Shown: in pieces, positions 7,953-16,477 of the stretch
How the letters are laid out: the number at the start of each line of letters is the position of its first letter
Position numbering within the stretch: the stretch's first letter is position 1
Assembly: GCA_900543485.1 (NCBI GenBank)
Contig: UQRM01000025.1
Location: forward strand, 1-30,332
DNA length: 30,332 nucleotides
Direction: 5' to 3'
DNA from: an uncultured Eubacterium sp.
GTDB lineage: Bacteria > Bacillota > Clostridia > Peptostreptococcales > Anaerovoracaceae
The notes under the pieces: generated by a model
Databases searched by the model: none
Seen by the model: only the letters and a program-made list of their open reading frames with translations
Told to the model about the DNA's origin: nothing
Position numbers and translations under genes: made by a program

Positions 7953-8018
7953 CTGTAATGAGAACTGTAAGGTAAATGTAAGACTCTTCGTAAGTTTGCT
8001 GTAAGACTTCCTGTGTAA
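7953..8018 (+). promoter_or_regulatory. direct-repeat array of CTGTAAG boxes (likely regulator site)
   Basis: GTAA cores begin at 7955, 7967, 7978, 7990, 8001 and 8015, i.e. steps of 12, 11, 12, 11 and 14 bp, several in the form CTGTAA(G/T). Direct repeats at about one helical turn are how OmpR/PhoB regulators bind. The array ends about 45 bp before the -35 of the ABC transporter operon. The response regulator encoded just upstream is the natural candidate; that link is inferred. Confidence 0.65.
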
Positions 8019-8063
8019 TATATACCCGTAAAGAAAAACAGCCCCTGGATTTTTCGAAACGTA

Positions 8064-8096
8064 TTGACAGAAGATGTTTCGGGGGGGGGGTATCAT
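8064..8096 (+). promoter_or_regulatory. ABC operon promoter with poly-G spacer
   Basis: A perfect -35 TTGACA (8064-8069) and a good -10 TATCAT (8091-8096) are 21 bp apart instead of 17. The last ten bases of the spacer (8081-8090) are all G. Slippage in the G run would change spacing directly; six G would give the optimal 17 bp. The tract lies about 40 bp before the ATPase start codon. Confidence 0.65.
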
Positions 8097-8134
8097 AGAA
8101 AAGCAAAATACCGGAATACGAGGAGGTTTTAAAA

Positions 8135-8803
8135 GTGGACGTTATTCTTGAGACTAAAGACCTTTGTAAATACTATGGCGAAGGCGAAAATCTGGTCAGG
8201 GCCGTAGACCATGTGGATATACAGATACGGCAGGGTGAGTTCGTTACCATTGTAGGCAAGTCGGGAAGCGGAAAGTCGACGTTGCTCCATATGCTGGGAG
8301 CCCTCGACAGGCCGACGTCGGGACAGGTATGGCTGGCGGGAAGGAATCTGGCTGATTTTTCGGATGACAATATGGCTAGGATAAGGAGGCGAAGGATAGG
8401 CTTCGTGTTTCAGGCCTTCAACCTGGTACCGTCCCTCAATGTGTGGGAAAACACCGTGCTCCCGATTGGCCTGGACGGCAGAGCGGTGGACGTGGATTTT
8501 GTGAAGGACATATTGAAAACACTGGGTTTGGAGGGAAAATCCAGAAACATGCCCAATACACTGTCGGGTGGACAACAACAGAGGACGGCTATTGCCAGAG
8601 CCATAGCGGCAAAGCCTTCCATAATACTGGCTGATGAGCCGACGGGAAATCTGGACAGCAAGACAGGCGATGAAGTGATGGCACTGCTTAAGTTCTCGGC
8701 CAAGAAATACGGCCAGACTCTGGTGGTCATAACCCACAACGAGGATATCGCTCAGATGGCCGACAGGACCATCGTCATAGAAGATGGCAAGGTGGTGGAT
8801 TGA
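8135..8803 (+). CDS. ABC transporter ATP-binding protein (MacB/Vex type)
   Basis: A 222-residue ATPase subunit of the LolD/MacB/FtsE family. Walker A is GKSGSGKST (41-49), followed by the Q loop in FVFQAFNLVPSLNVWENTVLPI, signature LSGGQQQR, Walker B IILADEPTGNLDS and the switch histidine in VVITHN. The start is GTG at 8135, seven bases or so after AGGAGG. One base separates its stop from the permease start, so the two are cotranslated. With the permease it forms a mechanotransmission-type exporter or an extractor of hydrophobic peptides or lipids from the membrane, rather than a classical importer; no solute-binding protein gene is present. It is expected to be induced by the upstream two-component system. 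Confidence 0.93.
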   Translation: MDVILETKDLCKYYGEGENLVRAVDHVDIQIRQGEFVTIVGKSGSGKSTLLHMLGALDRPTSGQVWLAGRNLADFSDDNMARIRRRRIGFVFQAFNLVPSLNVWENTVLPIGLDGRAVDVDFVKDILKTLGLEGKSRNMPNTLSGGQQQRTAIARAIAAKPSIILADEPTGNLDSKTGDEVMALLKFSAKKYGQTLVVITHNEDIAQMADRTIVIEDGKVVD

Positions 8804-8804
8804 G

Positions 8805-11246
8805 ATGATAACGTCACTTGCCGGAAAGAGGATAAGATATAACAAGAGCCGTACGCTGCTGACGGTCATCGCGATAACTCTCACTACCATGCTCCTGATG
8901 GCATTGGGGACGTCGGCAGTGGGGCTGCTGGATTTTAACAAGCAACAGGCGGCAGCCACCACCAACGCTCACGCCACTGTCAAAGGGCTGACTCACCAGC
9001 AGGTGGAGAAGCTGAGTAACCATGCCGACGTTGAATCGCTGAAGACCAATGAGATCTTTGCCACCATAGATTATGACAGGATGAATGGATATCTGACTTA
9101 TACTGATGAGATAAAGGACGGTATCGTGCAGGGAGTCGGAAATCTGGTGGAAGGGCACGAGGCCGAAAAAGCAGATGAAATCGTCGGAAGCAGGGCGTTC
9201 TTCGAGAGGATGGATGTGGAGCCGGAGGTGGGAAATACCTTCAGCATTTCTTTCAGAGTTCAGGGAAAAGGGGAAATACTGACCCGGGATTTCACCATCA
9301 GCGGCATTGTCTCCGACAGAGACATATCCCAGTTGGACATCAGTGATTCCAGGATAGCCTATGGAGCGCAGATATCAGAGGCGCTGGTAGATGAGATGAT
9401 ACCTGCAGCCGACAGGGTATATAACGCGACCATAAGGGTGACGGGAGAAGGACAGCTTGATTACGACGCCATGTGCCAGAGGATAAATGACGTGGCGAAG
9501 GATATAGGTACCAACGAGAACTATGTCGATATCAACAAAGACTATCTCGTGGTGGCCACTGACCCGGGTACCGATACAATAAGAGTTGTAGCAGCGGTGG
9601 CGTTGCTGATAGCAGTATTTTCAGGCATCGTCATATACAGCATATATTACGTGGGAGTCATAACCGACGTGCAGGAGATAGGGAAACTGAAGGCTCTGGG
9701 GGCGTCGAAAAAACAGGTGAGGAAGCTGCTGCTGCGGGAGGGTATGTTCGTTTCAGCCATATCTATCCCCATCGGACTGATCCTGGGATTCCTGATACCA
9801 TATATTTTCCTGCCGATAGTGATGGAAAAGGGCATGGAAATCAGCATCATGTCTTTCGATATGGGAGAGATCCATATGTTCTCTCTTCCGGTGCTGCTCC
9901 TGGTCATCGCTGTGGTGGTGGTGACAGTATATATTTCTCTGCTGAAACCGATGAGAATGGCAGGAAAGATATCGCCGATAGAGGCGATAAGATATCAGGA
10001 GAGCAGCAAGAACAAAAAGCTCAGGACAGGCAACATCAGCGTCAATGTGTTCAGGCTGGCCAAGGCCAATCTGCTAAGGAACAAGAAGCGTACCATCGTC
10101 ACTATGGTCACCATGGGCTTAAGCTGTGTCCTCTTTATGAGCATGGCAGGAATACTCAACAGTATGCGGGCTGATGACATCGCCGACAGACAGCTTGAAG
10201 GAAGCGATTTCAAGATAGAGATGGACTATGATGTCAATGACGAGACATATCCGGAGAACAATCTGGAGAACATCAATAAGAACAATCCTTTTACCGATGA
10301 ACTGCTGAGACAGATACTGGAAATCGACGGAGTGGAGGACGTCAGGAGCGTTCACGAAGTTCCCGCAAGTACGGATTTTCCTTCTGAGCTCTTTGAAGGC
10401 CGCATCATCATCTCGGATGTAAGCAGAGATAAGGTGGAGCAGTGGGAAGAGGATGTGAAACGAGGACAGCTGGATTATGATAAACTGGTAGATGAAAGCG
10501 GGACGGTCTTCACCAGCGACACTTTCATGGATGAGTATGGCCTCAAGGTAGGCGACGAGATAGATTTCACCATTTACGACGGAGACAGGCAGATACCACT
10601 CAGCATGACCATACAGGCCAGCGTCTCTGACGGCGGGGTGGCGACTTTCGTGATACCTGAGGAGACATATGAAGGACTGGGACTGGAGAACAACAGTATC
10701 ACCAATCTGTTTGTCTCCGTCGACGACGACAGCTATGACGAGGCGAAGACGGCTCTTCAGAACATCGTCGATGAAAACGAGCGTTTTTCCCTCTATTCCA
10801 GGGATGAGGAGATGGATATCGGCGCCATGTCGGTGAACATGGTAAAGTATCCGATGTACGCCATCCTGCTGATGATAGCGGTGATAGGGTTCATGAACCT
10901 GATAAATACCATGATAACAAGCATCATCACAAGAAAGAAGGAGCTGGGGATGCTCCAGGCCATAGGCCTTTCCGACAGACAGCTGACCAGGATGCTGGCG
11001 GGAGAAGGAATGGTTTTCACGGCGGGAACGCTGGTAGCCTCCCTGACATTGGGCAATGTGCTGGGATACCTGATCTTCCTCTGGGGCAGGGATTCCGGAT
11101 TCATGAGCGTGACTCAGTACCATTATCCTCTGTGGGAATCGCTGCTGCTGGCGGCAGTGCTGATAGTCGGTCAGCTGCTGGTAACGTGGGCCATAGGAAA
11201 GCGGATGAGACGGGAGAGTCTGATAGACAGGATAAGGAACGAATAG
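8805..11246 (+). CDS. FtsX/MacB-like ABC transporter permease, two-domain
   Basis: An 813-residue membrane protein with an N-terminal membrane segment (about 17-37), a long extracellular MacB core-like region (about 38-260), and three membrane segments (about 260-410) carrying an FtsX motif with IGKLKALGASKKQVRKLLL. A second internal half follows: a new membrane segment near 440 after RLAKANLLRNKKRTIVT, another extracellular region, and three C-terminal segments with the matching motif KKELGMLQAIGLSDRQLTRML. This duplicated layout is common in Gram-positive Vex and Salivaricin/lantibiotic-resistance-like permeases. The ATG at 8805 is one base past the ATPase stop; the frame opens slightly earlier inside the ATPase gene. 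Substrate is unknown; antimicrobial peptide or lipoprotein/envelope export are the leading possibilities. Confidence 0.9.
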   Translation: MITSLAGKRIRYNKSRTLLTVIAITLTTMLLMALGTSAVGLLDFNKQQAAATTNAHATVKGLTHQQVEKLSNHADVESLKTNEIFATIDYDRMNGYLTYTDEIKDGIVQGVGNLVEGHEAEKADEIVGSRAFFERMDVEPEVGNTFSISFRVQGKGEILTRDFTISGIVSDRDISQLDISDSRIAYGAQISEALVDEMIPAADRVYNATIRVTGEGQLDYDAMCQRINDVAKDIGTNENYVDINKDYLVVATDPGTDTIRVVAAVALLIAVFSGIVIYSIYYVGVITDVQEIGKLKALGASKKQVRKLLLREGMFVSAISIPIGLILGFLIPYIFLPIVMEKGMEISIMSFDMGEIHMFSLPVLLLVIAVVVVTVYISLLKPMRMAGKISPIEAIRYQESSKNKKLRTGNISVNVFRLAKANLLRNKKRTIVTMVTMGLSCVLFMSMAGILNSMRADDIADRQLEGSDFKIEMDYDVNDETYPENNLENINKNNPFTDELLRQILEIDGVEDVRSVHEVPASTDFPSELFEGRIIISDVSRDKVEQWEEDVKRGQLDYDKLVDESGTVFTSDTFMDEYGLKVGDEIDFTIYDGDRQIPLSMTIQASVSDGGVATFVIPEETYEGLGLENNSITNLFVSVDDDSYDEAKTALQNIVDENERFSLYSRDEEMDIGAMSVNMVKYPMYAILLMIAVIGFMNLINTMITSIITRKKELGMLQAIGLSDRQLTRMLAGEGMVFTAGTLVASLTLGNVLGYLIFLWGRDSGFMSVTQYHYPLWESLLLAAVLIVGQLLVTWAIGKRMRRESLIDRIRNE

Positions 11247-11258
11247 CGAAAGCAAATA

Positions 11259-11303
11259 AAAAAGCTGAGTCTGGCGTGAAGCCTGCTGGACTCAGCTTAA
11301 TTT
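11259..11303. terminator. bidirectional terminator between convergent operons
   Basis: AAGCTGAGTC (11262-11271) pairs perfectly with GACTCAGCTT (11289-11298). A-rich sequence lies before and T-containing sequence after. It separates the plus-strand ABC operon from the minus-strand membrane protein gene, whose stop codon (11292-11294) lies inside the right arm. Confidence 0.75.
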
Positions 11304-11840
11304 CATATTGTCGGCGCCCCTGTTCTTTATGCGTTTGAGGTAGAAGTTTATCAGAAGTGTATAGATGTAGTCGTAGACCAGCATCATCAGTATGCCGGCG
11401 ACGATGAGTATGGCCGTCGGATAGTCCGGCAGGCTTATAGCCCCCAGCAACAGTTCCTTGAAGGCCAGCAGTCCAACACACATCACGACGGCGAAGAAGG
11501 CCGCCTTGATGACCACCTGGAGGACGGCGTTTTTCAGCTTTTCGATGAAAAACTTGAGGATGCCGTAGTATCCGAAGAAAAACGCGTAAGGGATCATAGC
11601 CAGCTTGTTTGGTACCAGAATGAAGCCCAGCAGCAAAGCTGCCGCGTACAGTATGACGCCGGCCCTGACGCCTGATTCCATTATCATCACAGCCACGAAC
11701 AGGGAGCTGATGGCGAACATGGTCAGCTCGATGCCGGGAACGATGGAACCGGCAAATATGAACACGACGGTCAGAGCCAGGCATATGCCGCCCAGCGCGA
11801 TGGTCTGGGTCTTGGTTTTTGCTTGATTATCTTTCTTCAA
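11292..11840 (-). CDS. small polytopic membrane protein, ECF S-component-like
   Basis: A 182-residue protein with about five or six hydrophobic helices separated by short loops (for example IALGGICLALTVVFIFAGS, then AVMIMESGVRAGVILYAAALLLGFILVP, and IAILIVAGILMMLVYDYIYT-like at the end). A charged N-terminus (KKDNQAKTKTQ) and basic C-terminus (LKRIKNRG) suggest cytoplasmic ends. The size and the first-helix pattern resemble substrate-binding S components of ECF vitamin transporters or a related uncharacterised Clostridia family; I cannot assign a substrate. The start is probably TTG at 11840, preceded by GTGAGGAT. It is the last gene of a minus-strand run after the J-domain protein, 44 bp downstream of it, so cotranscription is likely. 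Confidence 0.65.
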   Translation of the reverse strand: MKKDNQAKTKTQTIALGGICLALTVVFIFAGSIVPGIELTMFAISSLFVAVMIMESGVRAGVILYAAALLLGFILVPNKLAMIPYAFFFGYYGILKFFIEKLKNAVLQVVIKAAFFAVVMCVGLLAFKELLLGAISLPDYPTAILIVAGILMMLVYDYIYTLLINFYLKRIKNRGADNMKLS

Positions 11841-11884
11841 TTTTATATCCTCACATAACTGGCAGCGTCAAAGTGTAAAGGCGA

Positions 11885-12460
11885 TCAGATGGCGTCACAG
11901 CAACAGTCGGCACAGATGTAGCACTGCAGCGCCTGGCAGCACATGTCGTCGCTCCTGCCGTATCCTCTGCCATAAGCCTGATTCTGATACATGCCGCCCA
12001 TATTAACTATACGTCCATAAGCCTGGCTGTATTCCACGTTGCCCGGATCCATATCGTTGGCCGTCTTCAGTTTGTTGACTGCATCGTCGTACCAGCCCTT
12101 CCTGTAGGACAGCATACCGGAGAGGAAAAACCATTCGGCGCTCCTGTCCCGTGTACCGTTGAGGATGCTTTCGGCTGCCGCCAGATTGCCGGCATCTATG
12201 TAACGCCTTACAGCCATGTAATCGGGAGTAGCGCCGCCGGAGCCGCCGGAATAGCCGCCTCTCGAGCCGGAGCCGCTTTTGCCTCTCATAAGCATGTCGT
12301 AGGCTTCGTTTATTTCCTGCAGCTTTTCCTCCGCCAGATCCGACAGGGGGTTATTCTGATACTTGTCTGGATGATATTTTTTCACCAGCTCCTTGTATGC
12401 TTTCTTTATTTCCGCTTCGGAAGCGTTCTCAGACACTCCCAGGACTTCATAGGGGTTCAT
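11885..12460 (-). CDS. J-domain (DnaJ-like) protein with cysteine-rich tail
   Basis: A 191-residue protein. An N-terminal J domain (1-65) contains the His-Pro-Asp motif at 30-32 ([11 protein letters not shown]), the part that stimulates DnaK ATP hydrolysis. A Gly/Ser-rich linker (61-77) follows. Residues about 80-150 look like TPR-type helical pairs ([19 protein letters not shown], then [30 protein letters not shown]). The last 18 residues hold seven cysteines (174, 175, 180, 183, 186-188). It lacks the DnaJ zinc-finger and client-binding domains, so it is not the general DnaJ co-chaperone. The ATG at 12460 follows AAAGGAGATTAAT. It lies 21 bp downstream of a DUF5685 gene. The tail could bind metal, an Fe-S cluster or a lipid; this is speculation. 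Confidence 0.88.
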   Translation of the reverse strand: MNPYEVLGVSENASEAEIKKAYKELVKKYHPDKYQNNPLSDLAEEKLQEINEAYDMLMRGKSGSGSRGGYSGGSGGATPDYMAVRRYIDAGNLAAAESILNGTRDRSAEWFFLSGMLSYRKGWYDDAVNKLKTANDMDPGNVEYSQAYGRIVNMGGMYQNQAYGRGYGRSDDMCCQALQCYICADCCCDAI

Positions 12461-12481
12461 ATTAATCTCCTTTATTTGAAA

Positions 12482-13513
12482 TCAAATTTGCTTATCCTTG
12501 TCTACCCTGGATATGATCTCCTCCGTTTTTCTGTTGAGGCCCAGGTAAATCACATTATCTATTATACCTTTATTCTTCTTAATATCAAGTGAATCTGTAT
12601 AGTTGCTCAACTCAGCCAGATAATGATACAGGTTGAATCTCAGATTCGGCTCTATCCTGCGGCGAAATTCCTCCGTCGTTTCCGCGTCCTTATCGTAGGA
12701 AAAACGGAAGAGAAGCGGGTTGTAAGCTCCTGACAGGATGTTTTCCTCGATGTCGTCTGCCGCGTCTATCAGGTAGATCCATTTGCCCATGTGGTAGCCT
12801 ATCCTGGAAAGAAGCTGGCGGGGGTCGTCGGGAATGGTGAAAAAATCCAGATGGGCGGGACCCGCATTGCCCGGCTCAGCGCTGTCCGGCTCAGCGCTGT
12901 CCGACTCAGCGCTGTCCGACTCAGAGCTGCACACTGCGTCGCCGCTGTCTTTACCTGCCGGCGGCAGCCCTTCAGGGTATACGGTGTCGAAGCCTTCGGT
13001 GAATATCAGTTCCATGATCTTGGAAAAAGCCTCCGCAGCCATGTCGATACTGGCGCACTTTTCATCTTCCAGCTCTGAAAGCTCCGCCAGGCGGCTTTCC
13101 ATACCGTCGCACAGAGCAGGGTATTTTCGCCTCAGTTTCCTGAACACCCTCCGGAGCAGGATCATGGTGGCCCTGGCATATGCCTTGCCTTCGTCTCTGG
13201 CGTCATCCGCCAGCTTGTACCAGGCAAGTATCAGCATCACATCCGCCGCATAATCTATGGCCCGGTTCCTGATGATGGTTTTCTTCTGCATGAAGGGATG
13301 AGCGATACAATGCTCCTGGCACGGCGTATCGCTTCCACCGTCCAGCGAGGCCAGCAGGACAGCGAGAAAAGCGGCATCGTAGCTCAGTGCCATCCGGGGC
13401 AGCTGGCCGTACCGCTTTCCTATGGATTTGCATATGCCGCAGTAGTATCCGGTATATACTTCGTATTCACGAACCTTCAGCTCGCCCTTATCTATCTTCA
13501 CATAGCCCAGCAT
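12482..13513 (-). CDS. DUF5685 family protein
   Basis: A 343-residue soluble, mainly helical protein that I recognise as DUF5685-like from its N-terminus (LGYVKIDKGELKVREYEVY followed by YCGICKSIGKRYG). Candidate metal ligands are visible: Cys25-x-x-Cys28, and Cys65-x3-Cys69-x2-His72. The arrangement and helical content recall proteins involved in polyprenyl- or metal-dependent chemistry, but no reaction can be assigned. Near residues 195-215 there is a Ser/Asp/Ala/Glu repeat encoded by a 15-bp tandem repeat (12871-12930). No strong ribosome site precedes the ATG at 13513. It is followed at 21 bp by the J-domain gene, suggesting the two act together. Confidence 0.75.
   Translation of the reverse strand: MLGYVKIDKGELKVREYEVYTGYYCGICKSIGKRYGQLPRMALSYDAAFLAVLLASLDGGSDTPCQEHCIAHPFMQKKTIIRNRAIDYAADVMLILAWYKLADDARDEGKAYARATMILLRRVFRKLRRKYPALCDGMESRLAELSELEDEKCASIDMAAEAFSKIMELIFTEGFDTVYPEGLPPAGKDSGDAVCSSESDSAESDSAEPDSAEPGNAGPAHLDFFTIPDDPRQLLSRIGYHMGKWIYLIDAADDIEENILSGAYNPLLFRFSYDKDAETTEEFRRRIEPNLRFNLYHYLAELSNYTDSLDIKKNKGIIDNVIYLGLNRKTEEIISRVDKDKQI
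12871..12930 (-). repeat. 15-bp tandem repeat, four copies, in DUF5685 gene
   Basis: Four consecutive copies of CCG(G/A)CTCAGCGCTGT (12871-12885, 12886-12900, 12901-12915, 12916-12930, the last diverged). On the coding strand they give a five-residue SDSAE-type repeat. The in-frame length allows copy-number variation without loss of the protein. Confidence 0.85.
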
Positions 13514-13578
13514 AGTGACAGACTACCATAAAAGGATGCTGATTTCAAATAGAGAACGGTGAAGATTTGTTGAAAATA

Positions 13579-15618
13579 TCACTTTTTTACTATCCTGTAA
13601 TACAGCCTGGACGTCAGGATGTAGACGACGATATAAAATACTGTGAATACCAGGAAGCATCCGATGGTGCAGAGGGCGAACAGCTTCAGGTTGAACAGTC
13701 CCAGCAGGTTCAGTACCCTGAATATGAACGGGAAGTCGAAGGCTACATGTACTCCCGCCGTAAACAGCGGCAGGAAGAAGATGATGAGAATCTGGGAGTT
13801 GATGGATTTCTTCACTTCCCGGTGACTCATGCCTACATTTTGCAATATCTCGAACCTCTTCTTATCCTCGTATCCCTCTGTAAGCTGCTTATAGTACATT
13901 ATCAATACAGTGGCCATCAGGAACAGCATTCCCAGGAAGATGCCGACGAAGAACAGACCGGTGAAATCGGTGCCGAATGACTCGGATTCGACGGTACGGC
14001 AGTACAGTGAGCCGGTAAAATTTTCGAAGGATGATCCTTCCGGCTGATGCAGACTGTCTATCTGTTGTCTCGCTTCGTCATAAGCATTTACGATGGCGTC
14101 ATTATTTTCCTCAGCGTCGCCTGCCACATCCACCATGTAGTTGAAGCTGATGAAGGATGCGTTGTTCCCATAGACTTCAAGGTTCTTCTCCAGCAGCTGC
14201 TCCATGACGCTGTCGTCTTTTACGATGACGTAGGAGCCGTTGGTGATGTTGGCTGCCGCGTTGCTGCTGGCCATAAATTCATTAAGTCGGCCTGTCACGT
14301 GGAGATCCATACCGAAGATATCGATATTGTCAGTTTTGAGCGAATCCTTCGGGTAGACGAGGACATCGCCGGCGCTTTCCAGCTTTTCATCGGTTCCCAT
14401 GCATCTGTTGTAATCTTCCAGAGTCACGAATACAAGGGTGTGTATCTTGCTGTAGGCTCTGATGCCCGACAGGCCGCCATAGCTGTCGATATCGGTGACA
14501 AAGCGGTCTTCGTCTTCTTCATATACGGCGGAGATGGAGAAGTCATCGTAGTAGACTTCGTTTTTTGGCTCCAGGCCATTGTTTTCCATGGAATTCAGAA
14601 GGATATCCGTCACATCGTCATTGAGAGGGTCGTCCGCCAGTGACGTCATGGTGAATTCCTCGGGATACCTCTGCTGCAGCGAATCATTTAGACCTACGTT
14701 TATGGAAAGGACTGCCGATACCATAACCAGCACCATAGTGGAAAGTATGCAGATGTTGGCCAGCCCTACGGCATTACGTTTCATTCTGTACATCATCGAT
14801 GAGACGCTGATGAAATGTTTGGTTTTATAGTAATACCCCTTGTTCTTTCTCAACAGCTTCAAAAGAGCGATACTTCCCGCTGTAAAGATCAGATAGGTAC
14901 CGATGATGACCAGTATCACCGCCACGAAGAACATGGCGAAGGCAGCCACCGGGTTGGTTGTCGTAACGGCGATGTAATAGCCGGTTCCGAGGCAGATGAT
15001 ACCAAGCACGGCAAAGATCCATTTGGCCTTAGGTTCCCGTTCTCCCATATTGTCACTTCTGAGGAGCTCCACAGGCTTTGACTTGTATATCTGGCGTACT
15101 GAATTCAGCAGTATCAGCAGGAAGATGACTCCGAAAAGGGACAGGCTCTTCATTATGCCGCTCCACGACACGTAGAAGCCGATAGGCAGCGCACCACCCA
15201 GCATTTTTGCCAGTATCAGGTACATCAGCTTATCCAGAAGTATCCCCAGCAGTACTCCCAGCGCCATGGTGATGACGTAGGTGTACAGAGTCTCCAGCAG
15301 GATTATCTTCGTTATGTGGCGCTTTTCCAGTCCCAGTATGTTGTACAGGCCGAACTCGCTGCGCCTGCGCTTCAGCAGGAAGCTGTTGATGTAAAACAGG
15401 AATATAAAGGCGAATATGGAGACGATGACCTGTCCGAAGCCCATATAAGACTGGATGATGTTGCCGCCCCACATGTCCACCAGATTTTCGTTGCCCGCCA
15501 GGGAGCAGATGATGTAGTAGATGGCCGTAGTGATGATGCAGGATATCATGTAAGGGATGTACGTCCTGCAGCTGTTTTTGATGTTAGTGAAGGCCATACT
15601 TGGATAGAGTCTAGTCAT
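13579..15618 (-). CDS. BceB-type ABC transporter permease
   Basis: A 679-residue permease with about ten membrane segments and one large extracellular domain (about residues 310-530) between segments 7 and 8, the hallmark of BceB/peptide-7-exporter permeases. These protect against bacitracin-like and other cell-wall peptide antibiotics and also serve as the sensor for their kinase. The N-terminus MTRLYPSMAFTNIKNSCRTY is typical. I prefer ATG 15618, which overlaps the ATPase stop codon by eight bases; a GTG three codons upstream is possible. It is the last gene of the Bce-like module; a DUF5685 gene follows 65 bp downstream in the same direction with no terminator that I can see. The peptide recognised is not predictable from sequence. 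Confidence 0.93.
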   Translation of the reverse strand: MTRLYPSMAFTNIKNSCRTYIPYMISCIITTAIYYIICSLAGNENLVDMWGGNIIQSYMGFGQVIVSIFAFIFLFYINSFLLKRRRSEFGLYNILGLEKRHITKIILLETLYTYVITMALGVLLGILLDKLMYLILAKMLGGALPIGFYVSWSGIMKSLSLFGVIFLLILLNSVRQIYKSKPVELLRSDNMGEREPKAKWIFAVLGIICLGTGYYIAVTTTNPVAAFAMFFVAVILVIIGTYLIFTAGSIALLKLLRKNKGYYYKTKHFISVSSMMYRMKRNAVGLANICILSTMVLVMVSAVLSINVGLNDSLQQRYPEEFTMTSLADDPLNDDVTDILLNSMENNGLEPKNEVYYDDFSISAVYEEDEDRFVTDIDSYGGLSGIRAYSKIHTLVFVTLEDYNRCMGTDEKLESAGDVLVYPKDSLKTDNIDIFGMDLHVTGRLNEFMASSNAAANITNGSYVIVKDDSVMEQLLEKNLEVYGNNASFISFNYMVDVAGDAEENNDAIVNAYDEARQQIDSLHQPEGSSFENFTGSLYCRTVESESFGTDFTGLFFVGIFLGMLFLMATVLIMYYKQLTEGYEDKKRFEILQNVGMSHREVKKSINSQILIIFFLPLFTAGVHVAFDFPFIFRVLNLLGLFNLKLFALCTIGCFLVFTVFYIVVYILTSRLYYRIVKK

Positions 15619-16381
15619 GGATACCACCGCCCGTTGTCATAGTCGTCAGGGTGTCGGATATCTTCTGGAACATCTCTTCCGATGTGGCGTTCCCTCTGTA
15701 CATTTGATGGAAGACCGCACCGTCGCTTATGAAGAGGATACGGCTCGCATGGCTGGCAGCCTTTACCGAGTGAGTCACCATCAGGATAGTCTGGCCTTCT
15801 CTGTTGATGTCCGCAAACAGCTTCAGCAAATCGTCAGCCGAGCGTGAATCGAGAGCGCCTGTCGGTTCATCGGCCAGCACAAGCTGGGGATTTGTTATCA
15901 GCGCTCTGGCGACGGCTGCTCTTTGTTTCTGCCCGCCTGATACCTCGTAAGGATATTTGTACAGAAGATCGGTGATACCCAGCTTGGCTGCCAGCGGCTT
16001 GATACGCTTGTTCATCTCCTGGTACTTTTTCCCTGACAGCACCAGCGGCAGGAAAATGTTGTCTTTCAGGTTGAAGGTGTCCAGCAGGTTGAAATCCTGG
16101 AACACAAATCCCAGGTTGTTCCGCCTGAATGCTGATATCTCCTTCTCGCTTATAGATGTGATGTCCTCTCCGTTCAAGAGGACCTGGCCCTTCGTCGGTC
16201 TGTCTATAGCCGCCAGGATGTTGAGGAGCGTCGTCTTCCCGGAGCCTGACTCTCCCATGATAGCGATGTATTCTCCTTTCTCGACGGAAAAGTTCACGTT
16301 GGAAAGAGCCGTGACGCTGTTGCCGCCGAAACGTGTCGTGTAAACCTTTTGCAGGCTTTTTACTTCCAGTAAAACTGTCAT
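15611..16381 (-). CDS. BceA-type ABC transporter ATP-binding protein
   Basis: A 256-residue ATPase with Walker A GESGSGKTT, Q loop FVFQDFNLLDTFNLKDNIFLPLVLSG (the usual BceA wording), signature VSGGQKQR, Walker B LVLADEPTGALDS and switch histidine in ILMVTHS. The ATG at 16381 lies eight bases after GGAGG; a TTG two codons earlier is too close to that site. Its coding end overlaps the permease start. With BceB it forms the membrane complex that removes peptide antibiotics from lipid targets and passes the signal to the BceS-like kinase encoded at 16520-17521. Confidence 0.94.
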   Translation of the reverse strand: MTVLLEVKSLQKVYTTRFGGNSVTALSNVNFSVEKGEYIAIMGESGSGKTTLLNILAAIDRPTKGQVLLNGEDITSISEKEISAFRRNNLGFVFQDFNLLDTFNLKDNIFLPLVLSGKKYQEMNKRIKPLAAKLGITDLLYKYPYEVSGGQKQRAAVARALITNPQLVLADEPTGALDSRSADDLLKLFADINREGQTILMVTHSVKAASHASRILFISDGAVFHQMYRGNATSEEMFQKISDTLTTMTTGGGIHD

Positions 16382-16411
16382 TGACAATACCTCCTTAAAT
16401 GTCTTTCTCTG

Positions 16412-16417
16412 ATGATA
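16412..16417 (-). promoter_or_regulatory. putative -10 of bceAB-like operon
   Basis: TATCAT on the minus strand (16412-16417) lies about 30 bp before the ATPase start. There is no good -35 at 17 bp (CGTCTT, which overlaps the terminator stem), as expected for a promoter needing an activator. Weak evidence. Confidence 0.35.
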
Positions 16418-16428
16418 AGATTAACAGA

Positions 16429-16473
16429 GAAAAAAAGACGCTGCCATCTATCTGTCTTACAATGGCCGCGTCT
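16429..16473 (-). terminator. terminator between kinase and BceA-like gene
   Basis: On the minus strand AGACGCGGCCAT and ATGGCAGCGTCT pair (one mismatch) around a 14-nt loop and are followed by seven T (arms at 16462-16473 and 16436-16447). It should end transcripts of the regulator-kinase pair or attenuate read-through into the ATPase and permease genes. Confidence 0.8.
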
Positions 16474-16477
16474 AATC

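Noticed and set aside
8081..8090. Sequencing artefact as the sole explanation of the G run
   Set aside because: The run length may be misread by one or two bases, but a long G tract between clear -35 and -10 boxes is still present; raw reads would be needed to fix its exact length.
10119..11255. Minus-strand frame of 378 codons opposite the FtsX-like permease
   Set aside because: Antisense to a convincing permease; His/Gln/Tyr-rich translation with no family features or ribosome site.
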